Of a DNA stretch of 64,000 nt, positions 1-11,563 are shown in pieces. Origin of the DNA: Hydra vulgaris (lineage: Eukaryota > Cnidaria > Hydrozoa > Anthoathecata > Hydridae); assembly GCF_038396675.1 (NCBI RefSeq), contig NC_088926.1, positions 12,107,501 through 12,171,500 on the forward strand, given 5' to 3'. The notes under the pieces were generated by a model that worked only from the letters and a program-made list of their open reading frames with translations, ran no database searches and had not been told where the DNA came from. The translations under genes were made by a program, and so were the position numbers. Position 1 is the first letter of the stretch; every line of letters begins with the position of its first letter.

Positions 1-1404
1 CTACTTTGTTTTCCGCAATTAAAAAAAATTAGTTCTTTTTTTTTTTTAATTTATTAGCTCAAAGCTTTGAACGATAAAAATACAAATTTTTTGAACTTAA
101 ATTACAGAAAAGTATTTAGTATTGTTAAAATTTAAAATTTTTTACAATGCATTGTTTTTATTCAAAAATCAATTAAAACCACTGCAATTTTAGGACTGTA
201 AACTAAGCATGGGCGTTTAATTTTTTCATTTTCAATCATTTAATCGAACTTCGATTAAACGAAAGACAAAGAGCAAAAAAATAATAATAACTTTATTTAA
301 GCGGAAATTTTATATTAGCGAAAATTTTATACAAAAGAAAATTCTATACATTTATTTATAATACGATATTATTTTAAAGCTTCAAGCAAATATTTAAAAC
401 ATTTTTGTCATTTTGACAACCTTGTAACTTGAGTTTAAAATAATTTAAATATTTTTCTTGCGGATAAACTTCAATTAGTTGGATTAGTTATTTTTTTAAA
501 TTTATTTCATTTTCTAAACTTTTTTTTTTTTTTTTTTCATAAAGCGCATTATCTGTATTGAAACATTTTTTTTTTTAATATCGACATTTTTTGTTTAATA
601 TTTGTTACACACTGTAATACATACATGATGTAATACATACATGTAATACATACATAATGATGTACAACAAATGTATGTATACATTTCTTACACGCTGTAA
701 CAAATGTATGTATGCATTTGTGTATTATTTTACTATTTATTTTATTATTAATTAAGTATACAATTACGTTTTTTATCTCTTTTGCAAAACAGACATGTAT
801 ATTAACTGCAAATTTGCAGTATATTTTAACTAACGGTCGTTAACGGAATTTAACGGCCGTGATATAAGTCAACAGCCGTTAATAAGTCTTAACGGAATGG
901 ATTTTAATAAAAATTCCGTTAATCTTTTTTAGCGCAACGGAAATTAACGGTTTTTTACGAACCGCCAAACGCCCATGCTTACTGTAAACTAGGTACTTTC
1001 AATAAAAAACACTGGGTAATTTGAGCCTGCTCATATTACACAAAAATGGTGTCTTTAAATAAAGTCAAAACTAAATGTTTCTATGCATTGTTTTTCAAAG
1101 AAAAATGGAATGGATTTCTAGTTAACATATTTTTCTTTATGAAAAAATAAATTTCATTATTTTAGCATCAAAATTTTGCTCCACAGATTTATTCATCTGT
1201 GATAATATTATTTTAATAACGCAAAAATTTTAATAGCGTTTTAATTAGATGAGAGCTGCTAATTACTGCATATAAATTTACGCTAACTATACTGTTTCCT
1301 GTTATCACCACGATTCAAAAAATGCAAAGCAACTTTAACTTCACTGCTAACATCTAAGAAATCTTTAAGTATGTTCTTATTACTGAAATGCTCATATTAC
1401 CCTT
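1..1404. repeat. Copy A of an unnamed interspersed repeat (right end at about 1404)
   Basis: Bases 9-203 and 982-1010 align by eye with 37086-37306, so this is an interspersed family with at least two copies here. The right end reads GCTCATATTACCCTTA near 1390-1405. Its reverse complement matches the left end of copy B at about 36735 (TTAGGGTAATATGAACA), giving an inferred terminal inverted repeat AGGGTAATATGAGCA. Similar GCTCATATTAC motifs also occur at about 1030 and 36910. No protein is encoded, so it is probably a non-autonomous DNA element. The left end lies outside the window. A hAT-like MITE (204-981) is inserted in it. Confidence 0.55.
204..981. mobile_element. hAT-like MITE (778 bp) with perfect 15-bp TIRs and 8-bp TSD
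   Basis: The left end is TAAGCATGGGCGTTT (204-218) and the right end is its exact reverse complement (967-981). Both are flanked by the identical octamer CTGTAAAC (196-203 and 982-989). An 8-bp duplication is the hallmark of the hAT superfamily. Subterminal sequence is rich in the core TTAACGG/CCGTTAA (830-960) and in palindromic TCGATTAAACG-like motifs near 245-260, as expected of hAT transposase-binding repeats. No ORF is present, so it is non-autonomous. A related repeat at 37268-37275 carries a single uninterrupted copy of the target (CTTTAAAC), which supports the insertion boundary. Confidence 0.85.
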
Positions 1405-2902
1405 ATCTACCCCACGGCTGTTTCAAACCGAGCTTAACGGCTTCTTAAGGGGTGTTACTAAAACTTCTATAACTTTTAAAATATTAAAGATAATTTTGTT
1501 TTGTAAGAAGAATAAAAACACCAATAAAATGTTTCATCTTACGACGTTTAATGCATTAGTAAAAAAAATTCTTTAAGTTTAAAAAAAACGCGACAAATGA
1601 TGAAGTTGGCTGAATTCAAGTAATTTGATGTTACTTTTTATCAAAAAAAAAATCAGAAAAATTTATTTCTGATAGTTATTCTCAAATATACCCATTGTTT
1701 GACCATTAAAAAAACAAAAAAAACCTTACTTAATTGTTTAAGGATAGCTAAAACAGACTTTATTGAGGTCTGAAAGCAAACCGCACTTTTCGCAAAGTTA
1801 TGAAAAATGTAGTTAAAAGGGGGATTAGCTGTTAAAAGAGTACATTTTTAAACCTAGAAGTTCTTGTTTTAGAAACTTATTTTTCTAAGCCAATAAATTC
1901 ATTGCATTGCAAAATAAAGCCAGAATTCAATTTTAGAATATTTAGTCAAAACATTTAAAGCTTAAGCATTTATTTTTTTCTGTGCATACGGTTCTAATAA
2001 TATGGTGTTAAGTTGTTAATAAATAAACACTCACCAAGTCTAATAAAATAATTCATGACCAAATTTGAGTTTTTTGAATTAACCTCGCTTTTGGTAGTAG
2101 AATTATTTTATAGCACTTGAATCTATAGTCTCTTCTCTCAGTAAATAAAGTGTTTGAATATACAAATAGCTAATTGAAATCTTTTGAAAATTTGTTTTTA
2201 TTCCCATTAAAAACTGTTTTATAATCAGTTGGTTTACTGATAGGTTCTTTAAGTAGTAAACTATCTTTGTACATCCAATTGATATCAGATTCATACTCAT
2301 GCTAAACCAGAAAAACAATTGATCCACTCAAAATTTTGATAACGTTTACAAATTCTTAATTTATTGAACTAAATTTTTACACCAACTTGATATGAGATTT
2401 ATATTCCATTCTTTAACCAGCGAGGAGGTATGTAGAGCAGAGGTACTGCAAAGGTAGAACTAACTTCTGGTGATAAACATCGAATGGATATGTAATATAT
2501 CTATAAAAAAATGTTACATATAATGAAGGACAATACATTTTTTATATTAAATACGCAAACATACAAGATCATACCCAACCAATATACCAGTTGCTCTGAT
2601 CACAAGTTAATATATAAAAGCTAGATTTTTACATACATTTGATGCAAGACTAGTATTCCATTCTTTAACCTGAGCGAAGATATTGCATAGGTATAAATAA
2701 CTTCTGAAGATAGGAACAGAATGGGCACCTACCTAATATATAAAATCAATATATTAAAAAAAAATATTTTAAACTAACATTACACAAATATTAGAACAGA
2801 ATAAAATTATCTTATATATAAAATAAAGATCTCATATAATTTATCTTACTTGTAAATAGTTTTTTTTTGTTGTTGTTGTTTTTAATTTTTTAAATATTTT
2901 AA
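1405..2902. other. Gene-less AT-rich stretch with a diverged direct repeat
   Basis: I see no protein similarity here. Around 2385-2420 and 2640-2675 the phrase TATTCCATTCTTTAACC recurs with similar flanks, followed by related A-rich text and TAATATAT. This suggests an old, diverged tandem duplication with a unit of about 250 bp. Small ORFs at 1388-1576 (+) and 2103-2327 (-) look like chance. Confidence 0.4.
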
Positions 2903-3863
2903 CTATATTTGATGACCACAAACAAGACAAAGACCTTGTCTATAAAATGAATTTTCGCCACGCTCAGAACACACAACACACTTTCTCACCTTAGAGGCTT
3001 GAAGCTTCCTATCAGCTTTGCTGTGCAATTCAAAGCGTTTTAAAACCATATGCAGCTTCTGCTCCTGATTTCTTACTGAATGCAACTGTCTTAATTCCTT
3101 ATTTACGCTATTATGCAAACACTCTCCCTCCTCTTCACTTAGCAACTTAATAGTTTTATGGAATTTTACAAATAGTGGCACATTAAAAATAAGTTCATGC
3201 ATTTTTCGTGTGATATTTTCATTTGGAAATCAAGCATGAAACTCAATAGCAAATAAATTTATATATTGAAGAAGCTCAGTAATTAGCCTAATACTCATAG
3301 TCTCTAATTGAGAACTTAATGAGTTACAATGTGTGTTGAGAGCCCTATTTTTAGAATTTAAATCTGTAATTTCAGCTTCCAACTTAAATACTTGCATTTA
3401 AAATTTTTCTATTTGCTCCATATTTGTTTTATTTTCAGAAGTTAATTGATCAATTTGATTCAGTAGCTCCTGACTGTTATTTAAAGTGAAAAAGTCATCT
3501 GCATCTGCTGATTTTTTTTTTAGGTGGAGCTTGCGACAGTTGCATTTTAAAAAATTCTTCGTTTTTGATAGCTTTAAAATTTTTTTTATATTTCTTTTTT
3601 TGGCGTGTTAACTTTAGGCACATTTTATCAAACTCGTCATTACTAGGCATATCAAAATCAATTGGCAAAAGAAAACTCATAAAACTAAATAAATCGCCTC
3701 TTATTTTAAAGACTGTCATTAAAATGGAAATGACATTGTTACTGATCTTATCTGTCCTAATTAATCGCTTAACAAAAGGATAGTTACACCTATCTTCCCA
3801 ACCATTTTTCCATCCAATATGTTGTTTTAGAATTTCCCTCTCAGTTGAATACATTGTTATCAA
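2903..3863 (-). pseudogene. Broken ORF: coiled-coil protein with C-terminal C4 zinc motif, function unknown
   Basis: The minus strand encodes a protein that I read from 3863 (start Met, MITMYSTEREIL) down to 2903 through three lesions. They are a frame change in an A-run near 3515-3525, a TAA near 3400 and a TGA near 3225. Between the lesions the translation stays protein-like. The order is an N-terminal segment ending in a Lys-rich stretch, a Leu/Asn-rich probable coiled coil (LLNQIDQLTSENK, then LEAEITDLNSKN), a basic helix (KADRKLQASKVRK), and a terminal CVVC...CLVCGHQI block resembling a four-cysteine zinc knuckle. I do not recognise the family. It may belong to an unclassified transposon or be a lineage-specific gene. 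The few lesions suggest recent decay or local sequence errors. Confidence 0.55.
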
Positions 3864-4947
3864 AATAATATTGACTTAATAATAAATATAATAAAAACAA
3901 ATAAAATAATATTAATTAACAAATATATGCACTAGATAAAAGTGGATTTAACAACTTATCTGATATTAGTTTGATAATCCAAAGAGAAAAATTCCGCGTA
4001 ACTTTGTTTACTTTTATACTTCAAAAATTGACTCGCCAAAACAGTTGTTTGGAGAATATTCGTTAATAAATAGTTTGGGACGTAACGCATAAAGGTTACG
4101 TCATCGCAAAAAAACGTCAACACAAATGTACGCCTAAAACTAACAAGATTAGTTGTAAAACATGACATTTTTGAAAACATATTTCATAACATAGCTGAAG
4201 GCACGTAAAATAATTTTTTTATTTTCATTTGCATAAAAGGTTGAAATTTCATTAACTTACGTCATCCATCAAAAAAGTTACGTTTTGCATTTTAAAACGA
4301 TCAATTAAAAAATATAAATGCTTTAAAAACAGTCTTTTTGTAAAAAATTCTCTAGGATGACGCAGGAATCTGATAGAATGGACATTTAGGGTTAAGTGTT
4401 CCAAATTTCGAATATCAAGCACAAAGCTTTTTTATGAAATCTTAGTTGGCCCAACTCATGTTTTACGAAAAATATGCGAAAATTAGAAAAGTGGTTCTAA
4501 ATTATTAAAAATATTTTGGCAATATTTATTTTTATACCAATTAATCTAAATATTTATTTAACAAGTAAAGATAGATCTTTTATATTTTTTTAATTGCAAG
4601 ATGAAAGCATTTATATAAAAAAGTTACTATTAATTTAAAGTTTGTAAATTTTTATACTTTTTATGCGGAAATACTTTTTTTTTTGATAAACTCATGACGT
4701 CACGCTCGTTTTTATATTGAGTGAAACAGCCGTGACCCTATAGAAATAATTAGCGATTGCAACAAGTAAGTACCTTAACTGAGTGAATAGGGACAGTTTT
4801 TAAGATTTTTCTGGTATTACTGATTGAGAATGTAGTTTTTTATTTTTTATATTGGCATTTTTTGTGCTAAGTATGGTTATATACTATTCCAATGAAATTA
4901 TGCATTTTTTGATAAATTTAATAACTAACTTTATTTTTTGTTTGTTT
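3864..4947. other. Non-coding AT-rich stretch
   Basis: Nothing was recognised. A minus-strand ORF at 3956-4180 has no family features that I can see. Bases 4680-4800 hold a short stretch with higher GC (CCGTGACCCTATAG, then GAATAGGGACAG) whose vocabulary resembles the CTGTC/CCTATT repeat just downstream, so it may be part of the same repeat unit. Confidence 0.3.
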
Positions 4948-5045
4948 TTTGTCTGTCCTAATAGATTCCTTTTCTGTCTGTTCCTATTCATCCCTTTTCT
5001 GTCTGTCTATCACTATTGACCCTTTTCTGTCTGCCCCTATTGACT
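4948..5045. repeat. Imperfect tandem repeat, core CCTTTTCTGTCTGT...CCTATT
   Basis: Four diverged units of about 25-30 bp each contain CTTTTCTGTCTG followed by a CCTATT(G/C)A-like segment. No coding function. Confidence 0.6.
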
Positions 5046-5654
5046 TAAATAGAAACACCAACTGATTTAAAAGTTTGTCTCTATTTCAATTATGATTGGG
5101 TTAAGATAGACCGGAGCATGTTAGCTTGTTTTTTTTTCTTTGATGAGTAACTTTTTAGTTTTTCAAGTTTTATTTTACTTTTGAAGATTGAAAAGACCCT
5201 AGACTACTAGACATAAATAACATTAAAAGTTTGGAAGCAAAAAAAAAATTGTACTTAATTGGCTTTTAATACATTTTAAGTTGAATTTTTTAAGTTATGT
5301 CTGACGGGCTCACGTGCCCCGCTATTGGGTAATTTGGCTCAGGGGTATTAAACATGGGTAAATTTAGTTTTCACCAATTTTTTTTTTTTTTTTCTTTTCA
5401 TTATTTTATGTTTTATAATATATTATAAAAACCTTTACCTTTGAAATTATTGTTTATACGGTTAGATACAAATGAGGGTATAGATTTGAAAATAATTTGA
5501 GGATGGTTCGAATAGTCAAAATCGGAAAGCTTCCCATTGTAACTTCAAAACCGGAATTTCCTGACTTTTTAACCCACATTACTTCTTTTAAAAAGTAAAG
5601 ATATTTTAGAATGGTAAATAATATCATTTGCTTTATATAAATTTTAGTGTTGTT

Positions 5655-6415
5655 ATTGACTTCGACTAAATTGACTAAAAGTCGACTGGTCGAAAGTAAA
5701 AATTAGCCGATTTTGAAAAATCAAATAGCCGATATAATTAACAATAGACTTCCTACTAATCGACCAAAAGTCGATTTAGTCGAGCAAAAATCTTGAAATT
5801 CTTAAACCTTTTCATTCAATTTAACTTTTCAATCTTTGTTTTTGTTTGTTCATTAAATAACAATACTTTGTACTATTATCTAGTTTTTCGTTTATTCTCT
5901 TAAAGCTTTATCTAATTTAAAGCATGTTAGTATTATTTATACCAAGTTAAACTTTCGATTATGTATTTTTATTCGTTTACTCGATGCTTTCGAAAAGTAT
6001 ATTTTATTTGTTTACTCGATGCTTATGATTTTCATAAATACTTTCTCGGAGCTCTAGGGCAAATTTAAATTATGAAGCTTCAAAATCTAAATGTCATCTA
6101 TACAATCACATTGTAAACATGATTGTAATGACTTTTTGATATATAACAAGTATCTAAATCATTGGGGTCTAGGAATAGATCGTCCCTTTGTCGGAGAAAA
6201 CCTTTCTCTCATAATGTTTTGCTTCATTATTATATAAATGATATTATATTTAAAAATAGAAAGCAAATATGAACTACTTTATTATTTTTATTACTATTTA
6301 TTTAAAAAATAAATTATTCCCATACTTCGACTAAATCGACTTTTAGTCGACTTAGTCGATATTAAAAATGTATTAGTCGATTTTAGTCGACTTAAGAAAA
6401 TGTATTATTCGATTT
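5655..6415. repeat. Region bounded by TCGACTTTTAGTCGA-type palindromic motifs (candidate non-autonomous DNA element)
   Basis: Two clusters of interleaved TCGACT/AGTCGA motifs occur at 5655-5790 and 6325-6415, separated by about 530 bp of ordinary AT-rich sequence. Both start with a CTTCGACTAAAT(T/C)GACT phrase. Dense short palindromes at both ends are typical of hAT-like MITE subterminal regions. I could not fix termini or a target-site duplication. Confidence 0.4.
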
Positions 6416-6680
6416 AGATTTGGAGTACAATTTTTGATTATCAGCAACTCTGCTATAAAATTATACTCCAGTCAAAATATGACTATTAATGAGTTTAATT
6501 AGTTTATTTAGAAATATTTGCATTCAAATGTAATAGAAAGTTAAAATTTTATATATAAAAAAAAAATTATATCAAAGAAAATATTTGCATATACTTTAAC
6601 AACAACAGATACAAATCATTCTTTTTTAAATAAATTTATGAATTTAATTTGACTTTAATACTTTTAAGGCATGTTCTTTA

Positions 6681-7505
6681 TTAGATCTTGGTGTAATTTG
6701 TGCACAAAAATTGTTTAAAATATGGAATTTTAAGACCGCCATGATCTATAGACTTAAGGTAGTCACAAAACTTTTCATAATAAAGTAATGTTTGACTGAA
6801 CAAATTATTTTTATTATATTCATTTCTATATACATAACTAGCAATATATATCAAAGACATTTTGGTAGTATAAGAAATTGATGACTCTAGTTTTTCTAAA
6901 TTGTCAAATATTTCACTACCTGTTTGACATAAAACATCTGTGCAAGAAGCACACTTATGACTTAAACTAAAATCAAAGAATCTCAATGTCAATATTTAAA
7001 GACAAAAACAGTGATGTGTGATTTATATGCAATTTTTCTATATCTTGTTGAACATTTATAAACTAGGCACCTCCGGAACCTTGTCTTAATTTCCTAAATT
7101 ATTTTTCTAAATGGTCACCAGTAAACATACCAAGAAGTGCATGATCATGATTAGTTACTAATAAATATTTACATAGCTCGACAATACCATAGCAAGTGTG
7201 GTGAATTAATTTTGCAGTATCACTAAATAATTGATAACTGTTTAACTCTTTTGCCATTCTTACAACACATTTCAAGAGCGATACCAAACTGAAGTAGAGT
7301 ATTAAGGCGGCAATTACCAGGACAACAAATAGGTACTTCTTGTAGATCATTGTGTCTTACATCAGCTCCACGACCTTTCACATTCAAAATTTTCCATTAA
7401 GTATTACTTTATTTATAAATATTGCAGTATCCTTATAATTTGAAATTATTTGAAAATAGTAAGTAGGGTATGGTATGTCTTATCTGAAAAAACTTTAAGG
7501 AAAGT
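6681..7505 (-). pseudogene. P-element-like transposase, C-terminal part
   Basis: This is the 3-prime half of a P-element/THAP9-type DDE transposase, a nuclear cut-and-paste enzyme in its intact form. From high to low coordinates the minus strand reads LKVFSDKT (about 7500), ILNVKGRGADVRHND (about 7385), then KLIHHTCYGIVELCKYL (about 7215), HALLGMFTGDHLEK and FRKLRQGSGGA (about 7085). It ends with IASYVYRN and YLKSIDHGGLKIPYF before a stop at 6681. The DHLEK-F-KLRQGSGG and SIDHGGLK-P motifs are characteristic of this family. The frame changes several times and there are internal stops, so it is a pseudogene. Upstream coding sequence resumes beyond the inserted LINE. Confidence 0.7.
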
Positions 7506-7511
7506 AGAATT

Positions 7512-9925
7512 TTTTTTTTTTTACATCTTCGCTTCTAACAAGGCTGCAAGCAACCACTAATTAGAGTTGGAAGTTATTGAAAGAGAAAAGATGAAGATTG
7601 TAGAGCAAGATAACGATTGATAGATGACTTAAAAGATTGCAAATTATATGAGTCAGGAAAGCAAAATGAAGCAAGTAAATTCCAAAGAACTGATGTTTGA
7701 GGAAAAAAACTAGGTGATTAAGAGTTTTTAGAGCATTTAGGAACAGTCACGGAAAAAGGATGAAACTTAATTGAACGACGAATAACACGAGAATGAATTT
7801 TAGTAGATGGCACAAGAGATGCTCGCTCTTTAGAGCAGTGTCCATTATAGTATTTATAGAAAAGAGAAAGAGAAGTAACATAACGACGATGTGATAATGG
7901 TTGGAGGTATGCTGTTAGAGCAAGTCCAACTATGTTTACAATGCGTTTTTGCACCTTGTGTAAAAGAGAAAGGGCATCATTGGAAGATCCGCCCCAGATA
8001 AGGCAACAGTATTCCATACAAGGTCGAGTTTGAGATTTATTGAAATAGAGAATAGAATCCGGAATAAGAAAATGCCACCTTAGATGTAAGAATATCTGGA
8101 AGATCATTAATGTAAATTAAAAAGAGTATTGGGCCAAGGATTCAACCTTGAGAAACCCCTGAAGTTACAGAATAAAAAGAAGAGTGCTGTCCACCAAGGA
8201 CAACTTTTATACTACGATTGGAAAGATAGGATTTAATAATCTTAAAGATGTTACCAGATACACTGTAAGAAGAATGCTTATGAAGAAGACCAGCATGCCA
8301 AACTTTATCAAAAGCTTTTGAAATGTCAAGAGCGATTACCATAACCTCTCAACCTTTATCTAATGCACGATAAAACCTATCGGTTGATACTGTTAGCAAA
8401 TAAGCTGTAGAATGAGAAGATCAAAATCTATATTGATGATCAGAAAGTTATTATATTCAAGATAAGAGATTAGGTGTTTATTAATGAAAGATTCAAAAAC
8501 CTTGCTTATGATAGGAAGAAGACTAATAGGACGGTAGTTAGACGAGTCAGATCGCTCTCCAGAATTTTTGAAAATAGGGCTAATAGATGCCGCTTTCTAG
8601 CATGTCGGAAAACAAAAATCTGATAAGCACTTGTTAAATGGTTTTGAAAGTATGGGTGACAGCTCAAGAGAACACTTTTGCAAGACTGCAACAGGTATGT
8701 TGTCTGGACCACAAGCGGTAGAAGAGTTTAAGCAGGAAATCACTTTTGATATAGAAGCTGGAGTGATACAAATGTCAAGCAATGGATCAAACTGTTTAAC
8801 GGCTAAATCAGGTAGAACGCAACTAATGGAATCAAGAGATGATATTGATGAAAAGTTCTCACCAAAAAATTCAGCTTTGTCTTTAGGTGGGGTGAAAAAG
8901 TTTGAACCATACAAAAGTGGTGGAATAACAGGTTTTCACTTACTATTGACACTGTTAAAGACTCCAGAAGTCACTCGAGCTTAATTTTTGTGATGAAATA
9001 TGAGATTTCATGACCTGAGAATAGCGAGCTTTGGCGTTAGACAAAACCAATTTTACAATAGTTTCTAGCAGTAATAAACAGACGTCTGTTTTCTGGAGAA
9101 TTGTTTTGCTGATAGATATGGTAGTAACGGTTTTGATTGGAAATTGCAGCAGCACAATTTGAGGAAAACTATGGACAAGAATGAGGCTTAACCTGGAATT
9201 GTTGAGAGAGAAAAAAGATTCCATGCCAGCGTGAATCCACGAAGTTATGTAAGAAGCACATTTGTCAGCAGGAAGACGAAAGATATCTACCCAAGGGCCA
9301 TCACGAAGAAAATCATGAAATGAGTCACAGTCAGTTTTAAGGTAGTTGTAAGAGGTTCGATGATAGGATGATTCAGATGATGAAGAAGAATGAGATATTA
9401 GTTTTAGAGAGATCAAACTGTGATTAGAAGCACCTAAGGGTGAATGTGGAGAAACTGAGCACTGACTAAGATCAGAAACAAGACATAACTCTAGTAGAGA
9501 AGTCAAAGACACAAGCAAAGCCCATGCATTGAGTCAAGAAGATCCAGCATTCAACATCCTAAACTGAAAACAATGTATTAAAAATACGTCTGCGTCAGCC
9601 TCATAGATGAAGAAGGGGTACAAATCTGGTCAATAGATAGAATCTGTTTACCCCTAAAGTCTTTGCCTAGGAGGTCTTCTACAAGACAGTGGCCGGATGC
9701 ATTTAACATTTGCCCCAAGATGAGTATTTATATCAAGACATCATCTCTAGCCTTTACTCAACTAAGTGCCCCAGTATGTTTTAAGTCGAAGTCCCAAGTC
9801 ATGTTTTAAGTCGAAGTTGGCTTCTCCTAGACTTTGCCTAAAAAAGCGTATTCTACAAGACAGCAGGACATGAAGCAGATTGTACTGTGTTCATGTTACT
9901 AGTAGCAGGATAACCTGACCTGACA
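7512..9925 (-). mobile_element. CR1/L2/Jockey-like LINE fragment inserted in the P-element relic
   Basis: This minus-strand non-LTR retrotransposon shows, in coding order, the end of the endonuclease domain (SPLGASNHSLISLKL-type, about 9425), the RT fingers and palm (STACGPDNIPVAVLQK about 8690; VVIALDISKAFDKVWH about 8330; SGVSQG about 8145), and the C-terminal domain (RPCMEYCCLIWGGSSNDALS, about 7985). The 3-prime end carries an A-tract after GAAGCGAAGATG (7512-7530). The 3-prime UTR (7536-7570) matches that of the + strand LINE at 24130-24180, so both are one family. The 5-prime limit near 9925 is inferred from where P-element coding resumes. The 9560-9925 part is unassigned. Confidence 0.7.
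7718..9518 (-). pseudogene. LINE ORF2 remnant: endonuclease end, reverse transcriptase, C-terminal domain
   Basis: This is the coding remnant of the LINE above. RT motifs for the fingers and for palm A (DISKAFDKV) and B (SGVSQG) are present, but the catalytic YADD motif C is missing. Near 8072 the reading jumps from the segment just before motif C (INDLPDILTSKVA) straight to the thumb/C-terminal segment (FLIPDSILYF), an internal deletion that removes a few hundred base pairs. Further frameshifts separate the open segments 8955-9518, 8597-8914, 8142-8342 and 7718-8107. Without motif C it cannot reverse transcribe. Confidence 0.7.
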
Positions 9926-11235
9926 TTTTGTCTTTCAATTGCCTTGGGAGCTATAGCAATTTCATTCAAGTCTGAAATTTGACTATTTAGCTGTTCATTG
10001 AATACCATTATCACTGTACACTAGTTCCCCAGTTTTTTCTGTAAGCCATAGATTACTAATGTTTATAAAAGATAAACAAAGTCAAACAGTAAATACATCC
10101 CATCTTCCGTTTTCCAAGGTTTTTCTGGAACAGTACGATATAATTTTAAAAATGCTTGGTTTACACGATTACCATCACAGATAACAAATTTTACATCAAC
10201 AGATAATGATTTTATAAGTTTTATGCCAAAGTTTATTTGTTCAAACAGAAAATTTGAACTTAATTTTGAAATTGTAATCATCTTATACAGAAATTTAGGA
10301 CCATCTTTGAAACATACTATTATATTTCCCAACATAGTCTTAGCTAATAATGATGGATCATCTAAAGATTTACCAAACAATGTTCCTCCATAGAAGAGCA
10401 TCATTTTTTTGACATATACTTCATCATGAACAATTATACAAACTTTTTTTTTTTTTTCAATGATTTTGAAAACTCAGTCTAAGAAACTGACATCATCAAT
10501 TTTTCAAACTTTTTATGTAATGCGTGTCAAAGTACTGACTGACGGCAATTAAAAATCATTTCTAAGTTTGTTGTATAAAGCACGAGGTGTGGAAAAATAT
10601 TTAAATCTATGTATAACTGTATCTGATTCAAATATTTTTTTTCCAATCAGCTTTGCAGACATAACTGATATTTGTTGCCAATGCTTTTCTTATGACTTAT
10701 TTCCATGACATTTAAAAAATGTATAATTTCCTCAAACTTTGACCAGAATCTACAATATTTATACCATTTTTACACAAACTTTTTATAAAACATTTTATTC
10801 CAAAATGAAATGTTTCAAAATGTAAATTCTCAAATATTTTAACGAGAAATAAAGGAGTACCATCACAAAACATAATAGATTGAACATTAATTTTTATCTA
10901 ATCAAATATGTTACTATTGAAACTAAAAATATCCGGAGATTACTTAATTAACATTTTTAAAATCATAAAAATATTAAATATTTTTAAAATCAATATATGT
11001 TGCTGTATCAGCCAATAAAAAAGTGCTATGTTCATCATTTGGAACATTTTTAACAACGCTTAAAGATATCTGTGTTGTGCGATGACGTGGTAATGGAGTA
11101 GGTATTTGACTTAAAAGTTATTCCTGGCCATACAGATGGTGGCATTTTTGGTCTTTGTTTTCCTTGTACAGTAACTTTTTCGAAAACTGCTGGCCAATGT
11201 AATTGACAAATAACAGTTTCATCTGAAATTAAATG
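9925..11235 (-). pseudogene. P-element-like transposase, N-terminal part with THAP-linker and DDE region
   Basis: This is the 5-prime half of the split transposase. Reading down the minus strand, 11230-11110 resembles the end of a THAP DNA-binding domain (ICQLHWPAVF, RPKMPPSVW). A frame change near 11115 leads into a short DEHSTF..DTATYIDFK segment. At 10425-10063 a 113-residue block reads HDEVYVKKMMLFYGGTLFGK, SLLAKTMLGNIIV, VICDGNRVNQAF and LLFDFVYLL. The ICDGNRVN and LFDFVYLL-NI-N motifs contain catalytic-core acidic residues in P-element-type enzymes. Coding continues through WLTEKTGELVYSDNG (about 10040) and ends at KAIERQNV near 9930, where the LINE begins. Confidence 0.72.
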
Positions 11236-11407
11236 GTCAGAATTTTGGTACTGTGATAATTAGTTTTATAGCCATTTACACAATACTTTTTGGCATCTAT
11301 ATAGTATAATTATTTAAGAGAATATTAAAATATGCAATCCATAACATAAATTTTCAAACACTTTTTTGTCAAATATAATAGGTTATTGCCCATAACAGTC
11401 ATAATGA

Positions 11408-11418
<11 letters not shown>

Positions 11419-11466
<48 letters not shown>

Positions 11467-11480
11467 TGTGCGTGTGTGTG

Positions 11481-11560
<80 letters not shown>
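11419..11560. repeat. (TG)n followed by (TA)n microsatellite
   Basis: A nearly pure TG tract (11419-11489, with single interruptions) runs directly into a TA tract (11491-11560). Open frames across it are artefacts of dinucleotide translation. Confidence 0.95.

Positions 11561-11563
<3 letters not shown>

Larger units (their letters stand above)
6681..11235 (-). mobile_element. P-element/THAP9-like transposon relic, split by a LINE
   Basis: Minus-strand coding similarity to a P-element/THAP9-type transposase appears in two blocks, 9925-11235 (N-terminal) and 6681-7505 (C-terminal). The two blocks are consecutive parts of one protein. The N-terminal block ends in a KAIERQNV motif, the C-terminal block starts LKVFSDKT, and the LINE at 7512-9925 lies between them. 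Many stops and frameshifts make it non-functional. Terminal repeats were not identified. Confidence 0.75.

Noticed and set aside
3956..4180. 74-aa minus-strand ORF upstream of the broken coiled-coil ORF
   Set aside because: No features and the length is within chance expectation for this composition.
8631..8984. Plus-strand ORF of 117 aa
   Set aside because: It is the antisense of the minus-strand LINE reverse transcriptase.
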